From positions 1 through 58,177 of the forward strand of contig NZ_AJQE01000136.1 in assembly GCF_000261685.1 (NCBI RefSeq): a stretch of DNA of 58,177 nucleotides. The letters are read 5' to 3'. Origin of the DNA: Bradyrhizobium genomosp. I (2014). GTDB taxonomy: Bacteria > Pseudomonadota > Alphaproteobacteria > Rhizobiales > Xanthobacteraceae. The position numbers and the translations under genes were made by a program. The notes under the pieces were generated by a model. It saw only the letters and a program-made list of their open reading frames with translations. It had not been told where the DNA came from and made no database searches. This document shows, piece by piece, positions 27,821 to 36,144 of the stretch. How positions within the stretch are numbered: the first letter of the stretch is position 1; every line of letters starts with the position of its first letter.

Positions 27821-28138
27821 ATGGAGCACGTTGCACAGGTCGTCGACCCCTTCATCTTCCGGCTGTCCATCTTCGTTCTCGCCGTCTTCGTCGGCTATTT
27901 CGTGGTGTGGTCGGTCACGCCCGCGCTGCACACGCCGTTGATGAGCGTCACCAACGCGATCTCCTCGGTGATCGTCGTCGGTGCGCTGCTCGCAGGCGGA
28001 GTGGCGAACGTATCGAGCGGCTCGGGTTGGGCGCGCGCCTTCGGCTTCGTGGCGCTGATCTTTGCCTGCATCAACATCTTCGGCGGCTTCCTTGTCACCC
28101 AGCGGATGCTGGCGATGTACAAGAAGAAGTCGAAGTAA
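27821..28138 (+). CDS. pntAB: NAD(P) transhydrogenase subunit alpha part 2 (membrane domain)
   Basis: The protein has 105 residues and consists mainly of three hydrophobic helices ([54 protein letters not shown]), ending in a basic tail MYKKKSK. It is the alpha-subunit portion of the membrane domain II. Together with the N-terminal helices of PntB it forms the proton channel. The ATG at 27821 has AGGAGAG upstream, 21 bp after the pntAA stop; the in-frame TTG at 27800 is rejected. Confidence 0.95.
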   Translation: MEHVAQVVDPFIFRLSIFVLAVFVGYFVVWSVTPALHTPLMSVTNAISSVIVVGALLAGGVANVSSGSGWARAFGFVALIFACINIFGGFLVTQRMLAMYKKKSK

Positions 28139-28177
28139 GCGGCCACCTCGGGCTGAAGGGATCAATGGGGACCTGAG

Positions 28178-29575
28178 ATGAGCGCCAATCTCTCTGCATT
28201 CTTGTATCTCGTGGCGGGAGTGCTGTTCATCCTGTCGCTGCGCGGGCTGTCGAGCCCGGCTTCGTCGCGCCAGGGCAATTTGTTCGGCATGATCGGTATG
28301 GCGATCGCGGTCGCCACGACGCTCGCCAACCATCCGCCGGCGGACGGTCTCGCCTGGCTGCTCGTCATCGTCGGCATCGCCATCGGCGGCGCGATTGGCG
28401 CCGTCATCGCGCGCCGCGTTCCCATGACCTCGATGCCGGAACTGGTCGCCGCCTTCCACTCGCTGGTCGGCATGGCCGCGGTGCTGGTCGCGGCCGGCGC
28501 GTTCTATGCGCCCGAGGCTTTCGACATCGGCACGCCCGGCAATATCCATGCGCAGAGCCTCGTTGAAATGTCGCTCGGCGTCGCCATCGGCGCGCTGACC
28601 TTCACCGGCTCCGTGATCGCGTTCCTGAAATTGTCGGCCCGGATGAGCGGCGCGCCGATCATCCTGCCGTTCCGCCACGTCATCAACATCGTGCTCGGCA
28701 TCCTGCTCGTCGTCTTCATCGTCGGGCTGGTGATGACGGGGAGCGCGCTCGACTTCTGGCTGATCGTCATCCTCGCGCTGGCGCTCGGCGTGCTCATGAT
28801 CATCCCGATCGGCGGCGCCGACATGCCGGTCGTGATCTCGATGCTGAACTCCTACTCCGGCTGGGCGGCTGCCGGCATCGGCTTCACGCTCGGCAACTCC
28901 GCGCTGATCATCACCGGTGCGCTGGTCGGCTCATCCGGTGCGATCCTGTCCTACATCATGTGCCACGCGATGAACCGGTCCTTCATCTCGGTCATCCTCG
29001 GCGGTTTCGGCGGCGAGACGGCCGCCGCGGGCGGCGGCTCCGGCGAGCAGAAGCCGGCCAAGCTCGGCTCGGCCGACGATGCGGCCTTCATCATGAAGAA
29101 CGCCTCCAAGGTCATCATCGTGCCCGGCTACGGCATGGCGGTGGCTCAGGCCCAGCACGCGCTGCGCGAAATGGCCGACATCCTGAAGAAGGAAGGCGTC
29201 GAGGTGAAATACGCCATTCATCCGGTCGCCGGCCGCATGCCCGGTCACATGAACGTGCTGCTCGCCGAGGCCAACGTGCCCTATGACGAGGTGTTCGAGC
29301 TCGAGGACATCAACTCTGAATTCGCCCAGGCCGACATCGCCTTCGTGATCGGCGCCAACGACGTCACCAACCCGGCGGCCGAAGAGGACAAGACCTCGCC
29401 GATCTATGGCATGCCCGTGCTGCAGGTCTGGAAGGCCGGTACCGTGATGTTCATCAAGCGCTCGCTCGCATCCGGCTATGCCGGCATCGACAATCCGCTG
29501 TTCTACCGCGACAACACCATGATGCTGCTCGGCGACGCCAAGAAGGTCACCGAGAACATCGTCAAGGCGATGTAG
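28178..29575 (+). CDS. pntB: NAD(P) transhydrogenase subunit beta
   Basis: The protein has 465 residues, the standard length. The N-terminal half is a bundle of about nine helices (membrane domain II). The C-terminal part from about residue 285 is the NADP(H)-binding domain III with VPGYGMAVAQAQHALREM, HPVAGRMPGHMNVLLAEA and GANDVTNPAA. The complex in the cytoplasmic membrane uses the proton gradient to drive hydride transfer from NADH to NADP+, supplying NADPH. It lies 39 bp after pntAB and completes the operon; nothing is missing or degenerate. Confidence 0.97.
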   Translation: MSANLSAFLYLVAGVLFILSLRGLSSPASSRQGNLFGMIGMAIAVATTLANHPPADGLAWLLVIVGIAIGGAIGAVIARRVPMTSMPELVAAFHSLVGMAAVLVAAGAFYAPEAFDIGTPGNIHAQSLVEMSLGVAIGALTFTGSVIAFLKLSARMSGAPIILPFRHVINIVLGILLVVFIVGLVMTGSALDFWLIVILALALGVLMIIPIGGADMPVVISMLNSYSGWAAAGIGFTLGNSALIITGALVGSSGAILSYIMCHAMNRSFISVILGGFGGETAAAGGGSGEQKPAKLGSADDAAFIMKNASKVIIVPGYGMAVAQAQHALREMADILKKEGVEVKYAIHPVAGRMPGHMNVLLAEANVPYDEVFELEDINSEFAQADIAFVIGANDVTNPAAEEDKTSPIYGMPVLQVWKAGTVMFIKRSLASGYAGIDNPLFYRDNTMMLLGDAKKVTENIVKAM

Positions 29576-29655
29576 CGCGGAAAGAAACGGACCGCGGCCA
29601 TCAACGGAGACTGGCATCGGTCCCATCTCCTGCCGTCTGGAGCCACGCGCGAGCA

Positions 29656-29673
29656 GCGTGTCAAGTGACACGC
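29656..29673. repeat. Perfect palindrome between pntB and the hydrolase gene
   Basis: GCGTGTCA-AG-TGACACGC is a perfect 8-bp inverted repeat with a two-base centre, followed by a second imperfect GC-rich hairpin up to about 29695. It lies 80 bp after pntB and 115 bp before the hydrolase start, so it may be an operator or a terminator of the pnt operon; there is no T run. Confidence 0.45.
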
Positions 29674-29788
29674 CGCCCACGAGGTGGCGTGCGGCAGGCT
29701 CGACGTTCCGGCAAGCCTCCGGCCCGACGTCATGAAATTGCTGCGGAGCCGTCGCAAGCCCTGGTCTCAATCGAGGAGCGGCGGCGCA

Positions 29789-30589
29789 ATGATGACCATC
29801 GTCAAGTGGATCGCCATTCTGCTCGTGACCGTCTATTGCGCCGGTCTCCTCGTGCTGTATGTCCGGCAGCGCGAGATGCTGTTTCCGATCCCGCCCGTCG
29901 GCCGCACCGCACCCGATGCCGCGGGCCTGCCCGAGGCTGAGGAGCACGTTCTGACCACGTCGGACGGCGAAAGGGTCATCGTCTGGCATGTGCCGGCGAA
30001 GCCCGGCCGTTCCGTGATCCTGTACTTTCCCGGCAACGGCGATTTTCTGGCCGGCCTCGTCGGCCGCTTCAAGGCAATCACGGCCGACGGCATCGGCCTC
30101 GTTGCGCTGTCCTATCGCGGCTATGCCGGCTCGAGCGGGGCGCCGAGCGAACAGGGCCTGCTGCGCGATGCTGCAGCCGCCTACGCCTTCACGACCGCGC
30201 GCTATGAAGAGGAACGGATCGTCGTCTGGGGCTTTTCGCTCGGGACGGGCGCGGCGGTTGCGCTCGCATCCGAACGCCCAATCGGCAGGCTGATCCTGGA
30301 GGCGCCCTATACCTCGACGGTCGACATCGCCGCACTGGCATTCCCGTTCGTGCCGGTGCGCCTTCTGATGCGCGACCAGTTTCGCTCCGACGAACGGATC
30401 GCGCGCGTCACGGTGCCGCTGCTGGTGATGCATGGCACCGATGACCTTGCTATTTCGATCGTGTTCGGAGAGCGTCTGTTCGCGCTCGCGCACGAACCGA
30501 AGCAGTTCGTTCGCTTTGCGGGCGGCGGACACGACAATCTCGACGCCTTCGGTGCGGTCGAAAAGGCAAGGCAATTCATTGGATCCTAA
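29789..30589 (+). CDS. Membrane-anchored alpha/beta hydrolase
   Basis: The protein has 266 residues. An N-terminal helix (VKWIAILLVTVYCAGLLVLYV) anchors it, followed by the REMLFPIP motif common in this hydrolase group (ABHD12/17-like). The catalytic triad is readable: nucleophile Ser in GFSLGTG, Asp in GTDDLA and His in GGGHDNL. The oxyanion region is YFPGNGD. It probably cleaves an ester or thioester at the membrane; the substrate is unknown. The ATG at 29789 has GAGGAG ten bases upstream; a frame opening at 29684 is longer but lacks such a site. The C-terminal end overlaps the antiporter gene start. Confidence 0.85.
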   Translation: MMTIVKWIAILLVTVYCAGLLVLYVRQREMLFPIPPVGRTAPDAAGLPEAEEHVLTTSDGERVIVWHVPAKPGRSVILYFPGNGDFLAGLVGRFKAITADGIGLVALSYRGYAGSSGAPSEQGLLRDAAAAYAFTTARYEEERIVVWGFSLGTGAAVALASERPIGRLILEAPYTSTVDIAALAFPFVPVRLLMRDQFRSDERIARVTVPLLVMHGTDDLAISIVFGERLFALAHEPKQFVRFAGGGHDNLDAFGAVEKARQFIGS

Positions 30590-32021
30590 ACGGCTCGTCA
30601 CGCGGCTCCGGAGCCCAACCCTAGCCGCCATCCTCATGTTGTTGCCGCATCAGGCGTGGGCCGCAACCGGGCTCGACGGCGCGGCGATGCGCTGGCCCTA
30701 TGCGCTGCCCTTTGCCGGCCTGTTGCTGTCGATCGCACTGGGACCGCTGCTGTTCCAGAAGATCTGGCATCATCATTACGGCAAGATCGCCGCGGCCTGG
30801 TCGCTGCTCGCGCTTGGCTCGCTCGTCATGTTTGCGGGGAGCATGGCGGCGCTCGCGGCGCTCGTTCATGCCATGCTCGCCGAATATCTCGGCTTCATCG
30901 TGCTGCTGTTCTCGCTCTATGTCGTGGCCGGCGGCGTCCTTATCACCGGGGACATCAAGGCGACGCCGGCGACCAACGTCGTCATCCTCGCGCTCGGCAC
31001 GTTCGGGGCGAGCCTCGTCGGCACCACGGGCGCCGCGATGATCCTGATCCGCCCCTTGATCCGCGCCAACCGGCTGCGCCGTCACAACACCCATGTCGTC
31101 GTCTTCTTCATCATCCTGGTTGCCAATGTCGGCGGCGCGCTGAGCCCGCTCGGCGATCCGCCGCTCTTCGTCGGATTCCTGCACGGCGTCGACTTCTTCT
31201 GGACCACGCGAACCATCTGGTTGCAGACCGCGATTGTGGCAGGACTGCTGCTCGCGATCTTCATCGCCGTCGACGTCTGGCATTTCCGCAGCGAGCCGCC
31301 GCCCGAGGACGCCGGCCCTGCACAGCCGGTTCGCATCCGCGGCCTCGTCAATCTGGTGCTGATCGCGGCCATCGTTGCGAGCCTGCTGGCCTCGGCGATG
31401 TGGAAGCCCGGCGTAGCCTTCGACATTCTCGGCACCAGGCTGGACCTGGAGGACGTCGTCCGCAATCTGGCGCTGCTGGCCATTGCGGCGCTGTCGGTGT
31501 GGCTCACGCCCGACGAGCACAGGCAGGCCAACGGCTTCACCTGGGAGCCCATCCGCGAGGTCGCGAAGCTGTTCGCCGGCATCTTCGTCGCCATCATCCC
31601 GGTCATTGCCATGCTCAATGCCGGCCATGACGGTGCGTTCGCATGGCTGCTCTCCGCCGTGACGGGGCCGAACGGCGCGCCGCGTGAGGTCGTCTATTTC
31701 TGGTTCACCGGCCTGATGTCCGCGTTCCTCGACAATGCTCCGACCTATCTGTTGTTCTTCGAACTCGCCGGCGGCGACCCGCAGGTGCTGATGCACGAGC
31801 TCTCGGGCACGCTCGCCTCGATCTCGATGGGGGCGGTCTACATGGGAGCGCTCACCTATATCGGCAACGCGCCGAACTTCATGGTCAGCAGCATCGCCAG
31901 CGAGAATGGCATCGAGATGCCCAGCTTCTTCGGATATTTCTTGCGCGCCGGCGCCGTGCTGATCCCTCTGTTCCTGCTGCTGACGTTGCTGCCGGTCGCT
32001 CCGATCCTGCACTGGCATTGA
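30579..32021 (+). CDS. Na+/H+ antiporter-like protein (CitMHS_2 / ArsB-NhaD superfamily)
   Basis: The protein has 480 residues and about eleven to twelve helices. Diagnostic segments are GGVLITGDIKATPATN, VGTTGAAMILIRP, NVGGALSPLGDPPLFVGFL and, in the second half, FLDNAPTYLLF and GALTYIGNAPNFMV. These are the two inverted-topology repeats of the ion transporter superfamily. I place the start at a TTG at 30579, overlapping the hydrolase stop by 11 bp, because it supplies a basic signal-like N-terminus (DPKRLVTRLR, then a hydrophobic stretch, then HQAWA/ATG). An ATG at 30636 would cut this. Na+/H+ exchange is the usual annotation; the substrate is not proven. Confidence 0.85.
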   Translation: MDPKRLVTRLRSPTLAAILMLLPHQAWAATGLDGAAMRWPYALPFAGLLLSIALGPLLFQKIWHHHYGKIAAAWSLLALGSLVMFAGSMAALAALVHAMLAEYLGFIVLLFSLYVVAGGVLITGDIKATPATNVVILALGTFGASLVGTTGAAMILIRPLIRANRLRRHNTHVVVFFIILVANVGGALSPLGDPPLFVGFLHGVDFFWTTRTIWLQTAIVAGLLLAIFIAVDVWHFRSEPPPEDAGPAQPVRIRGLVNLVLIAAIVASLLASAMWKPGVAFDILGTRLDLEDVVRNLALLAIAALSVWLTPDEHRQANGFTWEPIREVAKLFAGIFVAIIPVIAMLNAGHDGAFAWLLSAVTGPNGAPREVVYFWFTGLMSAFLDNAPTYLLFFELAGGDPQVLMHELSGTLASISMGAVYMGALTYIGNAPNFMVSSIASENGIEMPSFFGYFLRAGAVLIPLFLLLTLLPVAPILHWH

Positions 32022-32093
32022 ATCTGCCGGCCGATTTGCTACTGCTCGGCCGAGTTGCGGTGAATTTTCATCGCAGCTCGGGCTTTCGATTAT

Positions 32094-32138
32094 GCATGAT
32101 CTTGTCGGAAAACCGCACCATGCTTTTCCGGATCATGC
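32094..32138. repeat. Palindromic intergenic repeat, copy B
   Basis: Arms GCATGATC (32094-32101) and GATCATGC (32131-32138) enclose CGGAAAACCG-type sequence, as in copies A and C. It lies in the gap between the Na+/H+ antiporter and Ca2+/H+ antiporter genes. Its position rules out upstream starts for the latter. Confidence 0.65.
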
Positions 32139-32155
32139 CGAGACTGGAGCCGTGG

Positions 32156-33253
32156 ATGAGCGCGCATAATCCGATGCCCCGTTCGGCCTGGATCTTCCCG
32201 GCGCTGGCCGTGCTGTTGTTCGCGGCCGTCAGCGCGACGGACTATGTGTTCACGCTGTCGTTTGGCGGGCTCGTCTTTGCTACCGTCCTTCTGGCTATCC
32301 TGTTCGGGACGGTATTCGCTGCGGTTCATCATGCCGAAGTGATCGCGGAGCGGGTCGGCGAACCCTATGGCACGCTGGTGCTGACGCTCTCGGTGACCAT
32401 CATCGAGGTGGCGCTGATCACCACGATCATGCTGGGCGACAAGCCCGCGCCGGCACTGGCGCGCGACACCGTGTTCGCCGTGGTCATGATCGTCTGCAAC
32501 GGCCTCGTCGGCCTCTGCATCTTCATCGGCGGCCTGCGCTATCGCGAGCAGGGTTTTCAGCTCTCCGGCGCCAACGTCTATCTCAGCGTGCTGTTCGCGC
32601 TCGCGACCATCACGCTGATCATGCCGAACTACACGACCACGGCGCCGGGGCCGATCTATTCGGCGGTTCAGCTCGGCTTCGTCGATGTGGTCACGCTCGC
32701 GCTCTATGCGGTGTTTCTCTACACCCAGACCGTTCTGCACAAGGACTACTTCGTTCATGAACGGGCGGAGGGCGAGGGCGGGGAGGTGCACCTTTCGATC
32801 GGGGCGCTCGCGCTCACCGTGGTGCTGCTCCTGGTGTCGCTTCTGGCGGTCGTGCTGCTGGCCAAGAAGTTCTCGCTGGTGGTCGATGCCGTCGGCGCCA
32901 CAATCGGCGCGCCGCCGGCCTTCGCCGGCCTTCTGGTCGCGCTGCTGATCCTGATGCCGGAGGGTGTCGCGGCCATCGCGGCGGCGCGCAGGAACGATCT
33001 CCAGAAGAGCATCAATCTGGCCCTCGGGTCCTCGCTGGCGACCATCGGCCTGACCATCCCCGCCGTCGGCGTCGCCACCTACGCGCTCGACAAGGAGCTC
33101 GAGCTCGGCCTCAGCGCCCAGGGCAGCGTACTTCTGCTCCTGACCTTCTTCCTGAGCATGCTCACCTTCGGCACGGGCAGGACCAATGTCCTGTTCGGAC
33201 TGGTGCATATGGTGGTATTTGCCGTCTACGTGTTCATGGTTTTCGTGCCCTGA
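32156..33253 (+). CDS. chaA: Calcium:proton antiporter, ChaA/CaCA family
   Basis: The protein has 365 residues and about eleven helices. It carries both alpha repeats of the cation/Ca2+ exchanger superfamily: GEPYGTLVLTLSVTIIEVAL in the first half and LLILMPEGVAAIAAAR with NLALGSSLATIGLTIP in the second, with the acidic Glu residues in EVAL and PEG. A short acidic loop lies between. It should export Ca2+ (and possibly Na+ or K+) against protons across the cytoplasmic membrane. The ATG at 32156 has GGAG at 32146-32149; the open frame to 32018 runs through repeat copy B and is rejected. It follows another cation/proton antiporter. Confidence 0.9.
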   Translation: MSAHNPMPRSAWIFPALAVLLFAAVSATDYVFTLSFGGLVFATVLLAILFGTVFAAVHHAEVIAERVGEPYGTLVLTLSVTIIEVALITTIMLGDKPAPALARDTVFAVVMIVCNGLVGLCIFIGGLRYREQGFQLSGANVYLSVLFALATITLIMPNYTTTAPGPIYSAVQLGFVDVVTLALYAVFLYTQTVLHKDYFVHERAEGEGGEVHLSIGALALTVVLLLVSLLAVVLLAKKFSLVVDAVGATIGAPPAFAGLLVALLILMPEGVAAIAAARRNDLQKSINLALGSSLATIGLTIPAVGVATYALDKELELGLSAQGSVLLLLTFFLSMLTFGTGRTNVLFGLVHMVVFAVYVFMVFVP

Positions 33254-33273
33254 GGCGCAAAAGGAGAGTTCCG

Positions 33274-33558
33274 ATGCTTGCCGCCAAGTCCGAGGTTCAG
33301 ATCGACAATGAGGAGGTCCGGGTGACCGAATGGCGGCTCGCCCCGGGCAGCGCGACCGGGCATCACACCCACGGGATGGATTATGTGATTGTTCCCGTCG
33401 TCGCCGGCGAGATGACCATCGTGGCGCCCAATGGCGAGCGCTCCAAGGCGCAGCTCGCCTCCGGAAAATCCTACTTCCGCAAGGCCGGCGTTCAACACGA
33501 CGTACTTAACGAAACCTCAACCGAGATCGTGTTCCTTGAGATCGAGCTGAAGCCGTAA
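33274..33558 (+). CDS. Small cupin-domain protein
   Basis: The protein has 94 residues and is a single cupin barrel. WRLAPGSATGHHTHGMDY gives the first motif with the His ligands HHTH. A second, weaker motif is YFRKAGVQHDVLNE with His in VQHDV. The metal and substrate are unknown; such one-domain cupins are often small-molecule binders or isomerases. The ATG follows AGGAGAG. It starts 20 bp after chaA and probably belongs to the same transcript, so a role in stress or ion-related physiology is possible but not shown. Confidence 0.85.
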   Translation: MLAAKSEVQIDNEEVRVTEWRLAPGSATGHHTHGMDYVIVPVVAGEMTIVAPNGERSKAQLASGKSYFRKAGVQHDVLNETSTEIVFLEIELKP

Positions 33559-33650
33559 GTCCGGCGTTACCGTTTGCCATTGATCCGTCGCAGTTGATCC
33601 CTCACAATGCCCTAAAGTTCCCGCATCAGATCGCGCGGGGAGTGGCCGGA

Positions 33651-34655
33651 ATGCTGAAATACCTCGCTAAAATTTCGATGGATATTTTCCCCTCGGTGCT
33701 CGCGACGATCATCGGGGCGTACATCGTCAATCATTACATTAACGCCAGGCCGGCGGCCGATGCCCCCGCTGCCGTGGTTGCGCCGGCCGATGCCGGCCAG
33801 AACGGCAAGCCGGCAGCTGTAGCCAACCTCCCCGCGCCCGGCGTCAAGGCCAAGGGGATCTCCGAGAAGAGCGTGACGGACAAGCCGGCGGCCGACAAGG
33901 CGGCCGATCATCGGCCCGCTGGGGAGCCCAAGACTGGGGAGCCCAAGACTGGGGAGCCCAAGGCTGCTGAGAAGGCTGCTGAGAAGGCTGCGGATGTGAC
34001 GCCGGCCGAGACCGGCCCGCGTGCCAAGCCGTCCATCCGTGAAAAGGCGGTCGCCAAATCCACGCCGGCGACCACCCCGGCCGTCGCCGCACCTGCTCCC
34101 GCTGCCCCGGTGGTCGAGGCCAATTCGGCGTCAGCAGCCGCTCCGGCCGCAACCCCTGATGCCAACGATCTCGTCCGTGCTGCGATCGAGCGCCTGCGCA
34201 AGTCGCCTGAGGGCAGGTCTGCTGCCGAGGCCAGATCTTCCGAAACCAAGCCTGTCGAGGTCAGGTCGTCCGAGGCCAAGCCAGCAGAGAGGTCCGCGGA
34301 GCCTGCGGTGCGGGAAGCCGCCCGCGCGCCGGAGGCCCCTCGGGTCGTTAGTATGGAGCCGTCCACGGTCCGACCGCTGCCGCCGCCGATCACGGTATCG
34401 ACGCCCTCGTCCGAGGCCTATGGCGATGGTGGCTCCAATCCGCCCTACACGGCCTCGGTCAGCAGCGACGATCCGAATCGGTTGACACCACCGGCTGACA
34501 TTCCCGTGCCGGCAATCGCGCCCCCGCTCGACCTGCGTGCCGATGCTGGTGCCTCCATGCCACGGCCGAAGAAGGCCAATGTCGCCGACGAGATGCTCTC
34601 GGGCATGAAGTCGATGTTCAACTCCGTTCTGCCGAAAGGCACCACCCCCGACTAG
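33651..34655 (+). CDS. Membrane-anchored low-complexity protein, unknown function
   Basis: The protein has 334 residues. One N-terminal helix (MDIFPSVLATIIGAYIVNHYI) is followed by about 300 residues rich in Ala, Pro, Lys, Glu and Ser, without a recognisable fold, so mostly disordered. A perfect tandem repeat encodes EPKTG units and then AAEK units around residue 90-115. The C-terminal 35 residues are more conserved-looking (PRPKKANVADEMLSGMKSMFNSVLPKG). The start at 33651 has GGGGAG upstream and begins right at the helix; an ATG at 33594 is the alternative. I do not recognise a family. An envelope-spanning or tethering role is plausible from composition only. Confidence 0.7.
   Translation: MLKYLAKISMDIFPSVLATIIGAYIVNHYINARPAADAPAAVVAPADAGQNGKPAAVANLPAPGVKAKGISEKSVTDKPAADKAADHRPAGEPKTGEPKTGEPKAAEKAAEKAADVTPAETGPRAKPSIREKAVAKSTPATTPAVAAPAPAAPVVEANSASAAAPAATPDANDLVRAAIERLRKSPEGRSAAEARSSETKPVEVRSSEAKPAERSAEPAVREAARAPEAPRVVSMEPSTVRPLPPPITVSTPSSEAYGDGGSNPPYTASVSSDDPNRLTPPADIPVPAIAPPLDLRADAGASMPRPKKANVADEMLSGMKSMFNSVLPKGTTPD
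33921..33990. repeat. In-frame tandem repeats inside the low-complexity protein
   Basis: The 15-bp unit GGGGAGCCCAAGACT occurs twice, plus a third copy differing at one base (33921-33965). It runs into about three copies of the 12-bp unit GCTGAGAAG/GCT. All keep the reading frame, so copy number may vary between strains. Confidence 0.8.
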
Positions 34656-34682
34656 GACTGCGTCCGCGCTGCGGCCGAACCG

Positions 34683-35333
34683 TCAGCCGCCGACGCGGGC
34701 GAGGCCGCTGCGGGCGGCGTCATCGCGTGGACGAAGCGCGACGGCCCTGGTGTAGGACGCTGCCGCCTTAGCCCTGTCGCCGAGCCGCTCATAGGCCTGT
34801 CCGCGCGTGGTCCAGACCTGGACGTTTTGCGGATCGGCCTCGGAGGCTTCATCGAGATCGGCTGCGGCCTCCTTGACCTTGCCGAGCGCGAGATAGCTGG
34901 TGGCGCGGCCGAGCAGCGGCTCGACCTTCTGCGGGTTGAGCCCGCTCGCGGCGCTGAAATCGGCGATCGCGAATTCGTGCTGGTTCTTGCCCTGGTAGAT
35001 CAGGGCGCGGCCGTAAAGTGCCTGCGCATTGTAGGGATCGAGCCCGACCGCGCGATTGAACTCGTCGAGCGCCGCCGCGGTCTCGCCTGACTTCGCCAGG
35101 GACTGGGCCTTGGCGGTGAGAGCCTGAGCTTCGGTGACGTTGCCGGCGCTCACCGCGCTCTCGGCGGGCGCGGCCGCCTTGGGCGCTTCCTGCGGCTTGT
35201 CCTTCTCCGGGATCAGCGATCCCAGATCGAAGGAGCAGCCGCACAGTGCGATCCCCATCAAGGCCAGCGCGAGCGGCTGCTGCCAGATCCGGCGTCCTGG
35301 CGCCAAGCTGCGCTGAGGAAAAGGGGAAGCCAT
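34683..35333 (-). CDS. TPR lipoprotein
   Basis: The protein has 216 residues. An N-terminal lipoprotein signal (LALALMGIALCGC, lipobox Cys near residue 32-34) is followed by a short Pro/Ala linker and three to four TPR units (about 75-210). These include ALDEFNRAVGLDPYNAQALYGRALIYQ, AIADFSAASGLNPQKVEPL and AAASYTRAVALRPRDDAAR-type blocks. It probably sits on the periplasmic face of a membrane and mediates protein contacts. It is convergent with the low-complexity protein, with 27 bp between stop codons. The partner is not evident. Confidence 0.85.
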   Translation of the reverse strand: MASPFPQRSLAPGRRIWQQPLALALMGIALCGCSFDLGSLIPEKDKPQEAPKAAAPAESAVSAGNVTEAQALTAKAQSLAKSGETAAALDEFNRAVGLDPYNAQALYGRALIYQGKNQHEFAIADFSAASGLNPQKVEPLLGRATSYLALGKVKEAAADLDEASEADPQNVQVWTTRGQAYERLGDRAKAAASYTRAVALRPRDDAARSGLARVGG

Positions 35334-35352
35334 CTACGGTTCGCTCGCGCTA

Positions 35353-35428
35353 GAGCATGATCCGGAAGAGTGTGCCGCGGTTTTCCCTCGCGACAAACGC
35401 GGAACGCGCTTGCGCGGAGATCACGCTC
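35353..35428. repeat. Palindromic intergenic repeat, copy C
   Basis: GAGCATGATCCGGAAGAG at the left end and GGAGATCACGCTC at the right end form imperfect terminal arms, with CGGTTTTCC and CGCGG sequence inside. It resembles copies A and B and lies between the TPR lipoprotein start and rpsU. Confidence 0.6.
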
Positions 35429-35527
35429 AAACAACAGCCTAAAACGCGACGACCATTTCTCCAATCTCATCGCACTTTGGCGCCGCGTCGACAGTGCCCC
35501 GTCCCAGAAAGGCACCGCTCTCAAACA

Positions 35528-35554
35528 ATAACGCGGGCCAAGGGCCCGCGTTAT
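35528..35554 (-). terminator. Terminator hairpin of rpsU
   Basis: ATAACGCGGGCC (35528-35539) and GGCCCGCGTTAT (35543-35554) form a perfect 12-bp stem with a three-base loop, 31 bp after the rpsU stop. The minus strand continues TTGTTTGAG, a moderate T-rich tail. Confidence 0.8.
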
Positions 35555-35585
35555 CGAAAGCCGAGGTCTTTACAGCTTCGGCAAA

Positions 35586-35882
35586 TCAGCGCGGTCCGCG
35601 CGGACCTGCACCGGGGCCGCCACGACCGCCGCGATCACCGCCCGGGCCTGCGCCGAACACCGGCTTCGGCTTCATCGGCAGCAGGCCTTCGCGCTGCAGC
35701 TTCTTGCGGGCCAGCTTGCGCGCGCGGCGCACGGCTTCGGCCTTTTCGCGGGCCTTCTTCTCGGAGGGCTTCTCGTAATGTCCGCGGAGCTTCATCTCGC
35801 GGAAAATTCCCTCGCGCTGCATCTTCTTCTTCAGCGCCTTGAGGGCTTGATCGACATTGTTATCGCGAACGAGAACCTGCAC
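35586..35882 (-). CDS. rpsU: 30S ribosomal protein S21
   Basis: The protein has 98 residues. The N-terminal 65 residues match bS21 ([49 protein letters not shown]), a small subunit protein near the mRNA exit that helps initiation. A Gly/Arg-rich tail ([22 protein letters not shown]) extends beyond the usual length of about 70 residues, as in other Rhizobiales. Transcription is leftward with a strong hairpin after the gene. It is divergent from aqpZ. Confidence 0.96.
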   Translation of the reverse strand: MQVLVRDNNVDQALKALKKKMQREGIFREMKLRGHYEKPSEKKAREKAEAVRRARKLARKKLQREGLLPMKPKPVFGAGPGGDRGGRGGPGAGPRGPR

Positions 35883-36144
35883 GCGGCATCCTCTTCAGGT
35901 GGATCGGATTTGAATTCTGGTAAGTCATAAGGGGATGGCAAAACGCGCAAGCCCTTAACCTTGAGCGCGCGGATGTACCAGACAAAACCCGAGATGTCCA
36001 CCGGCCAAGCGGCTTTTCGGGCCAAGTTCGGCCATTAAATGCGGCAAAAATACCCCCGTGCGGCCCCGATTTGGGCGATTCGACGCCGAGGGCGAGGCCG
36101 CGACCGGAGCTTTGTTCCGGAATCCTTGAAATCAGGGGACCACA

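Noticed and set aside
26582..28678. A 698-codon open frame on the minus strand across the transhydrogenase genes
   Set aside because: It is antisense to pntAA, pntAB and pntB, is rich in Arg/Asp/His/Glu as expected of GC-rich antisense frames, and has no recognisable domain.
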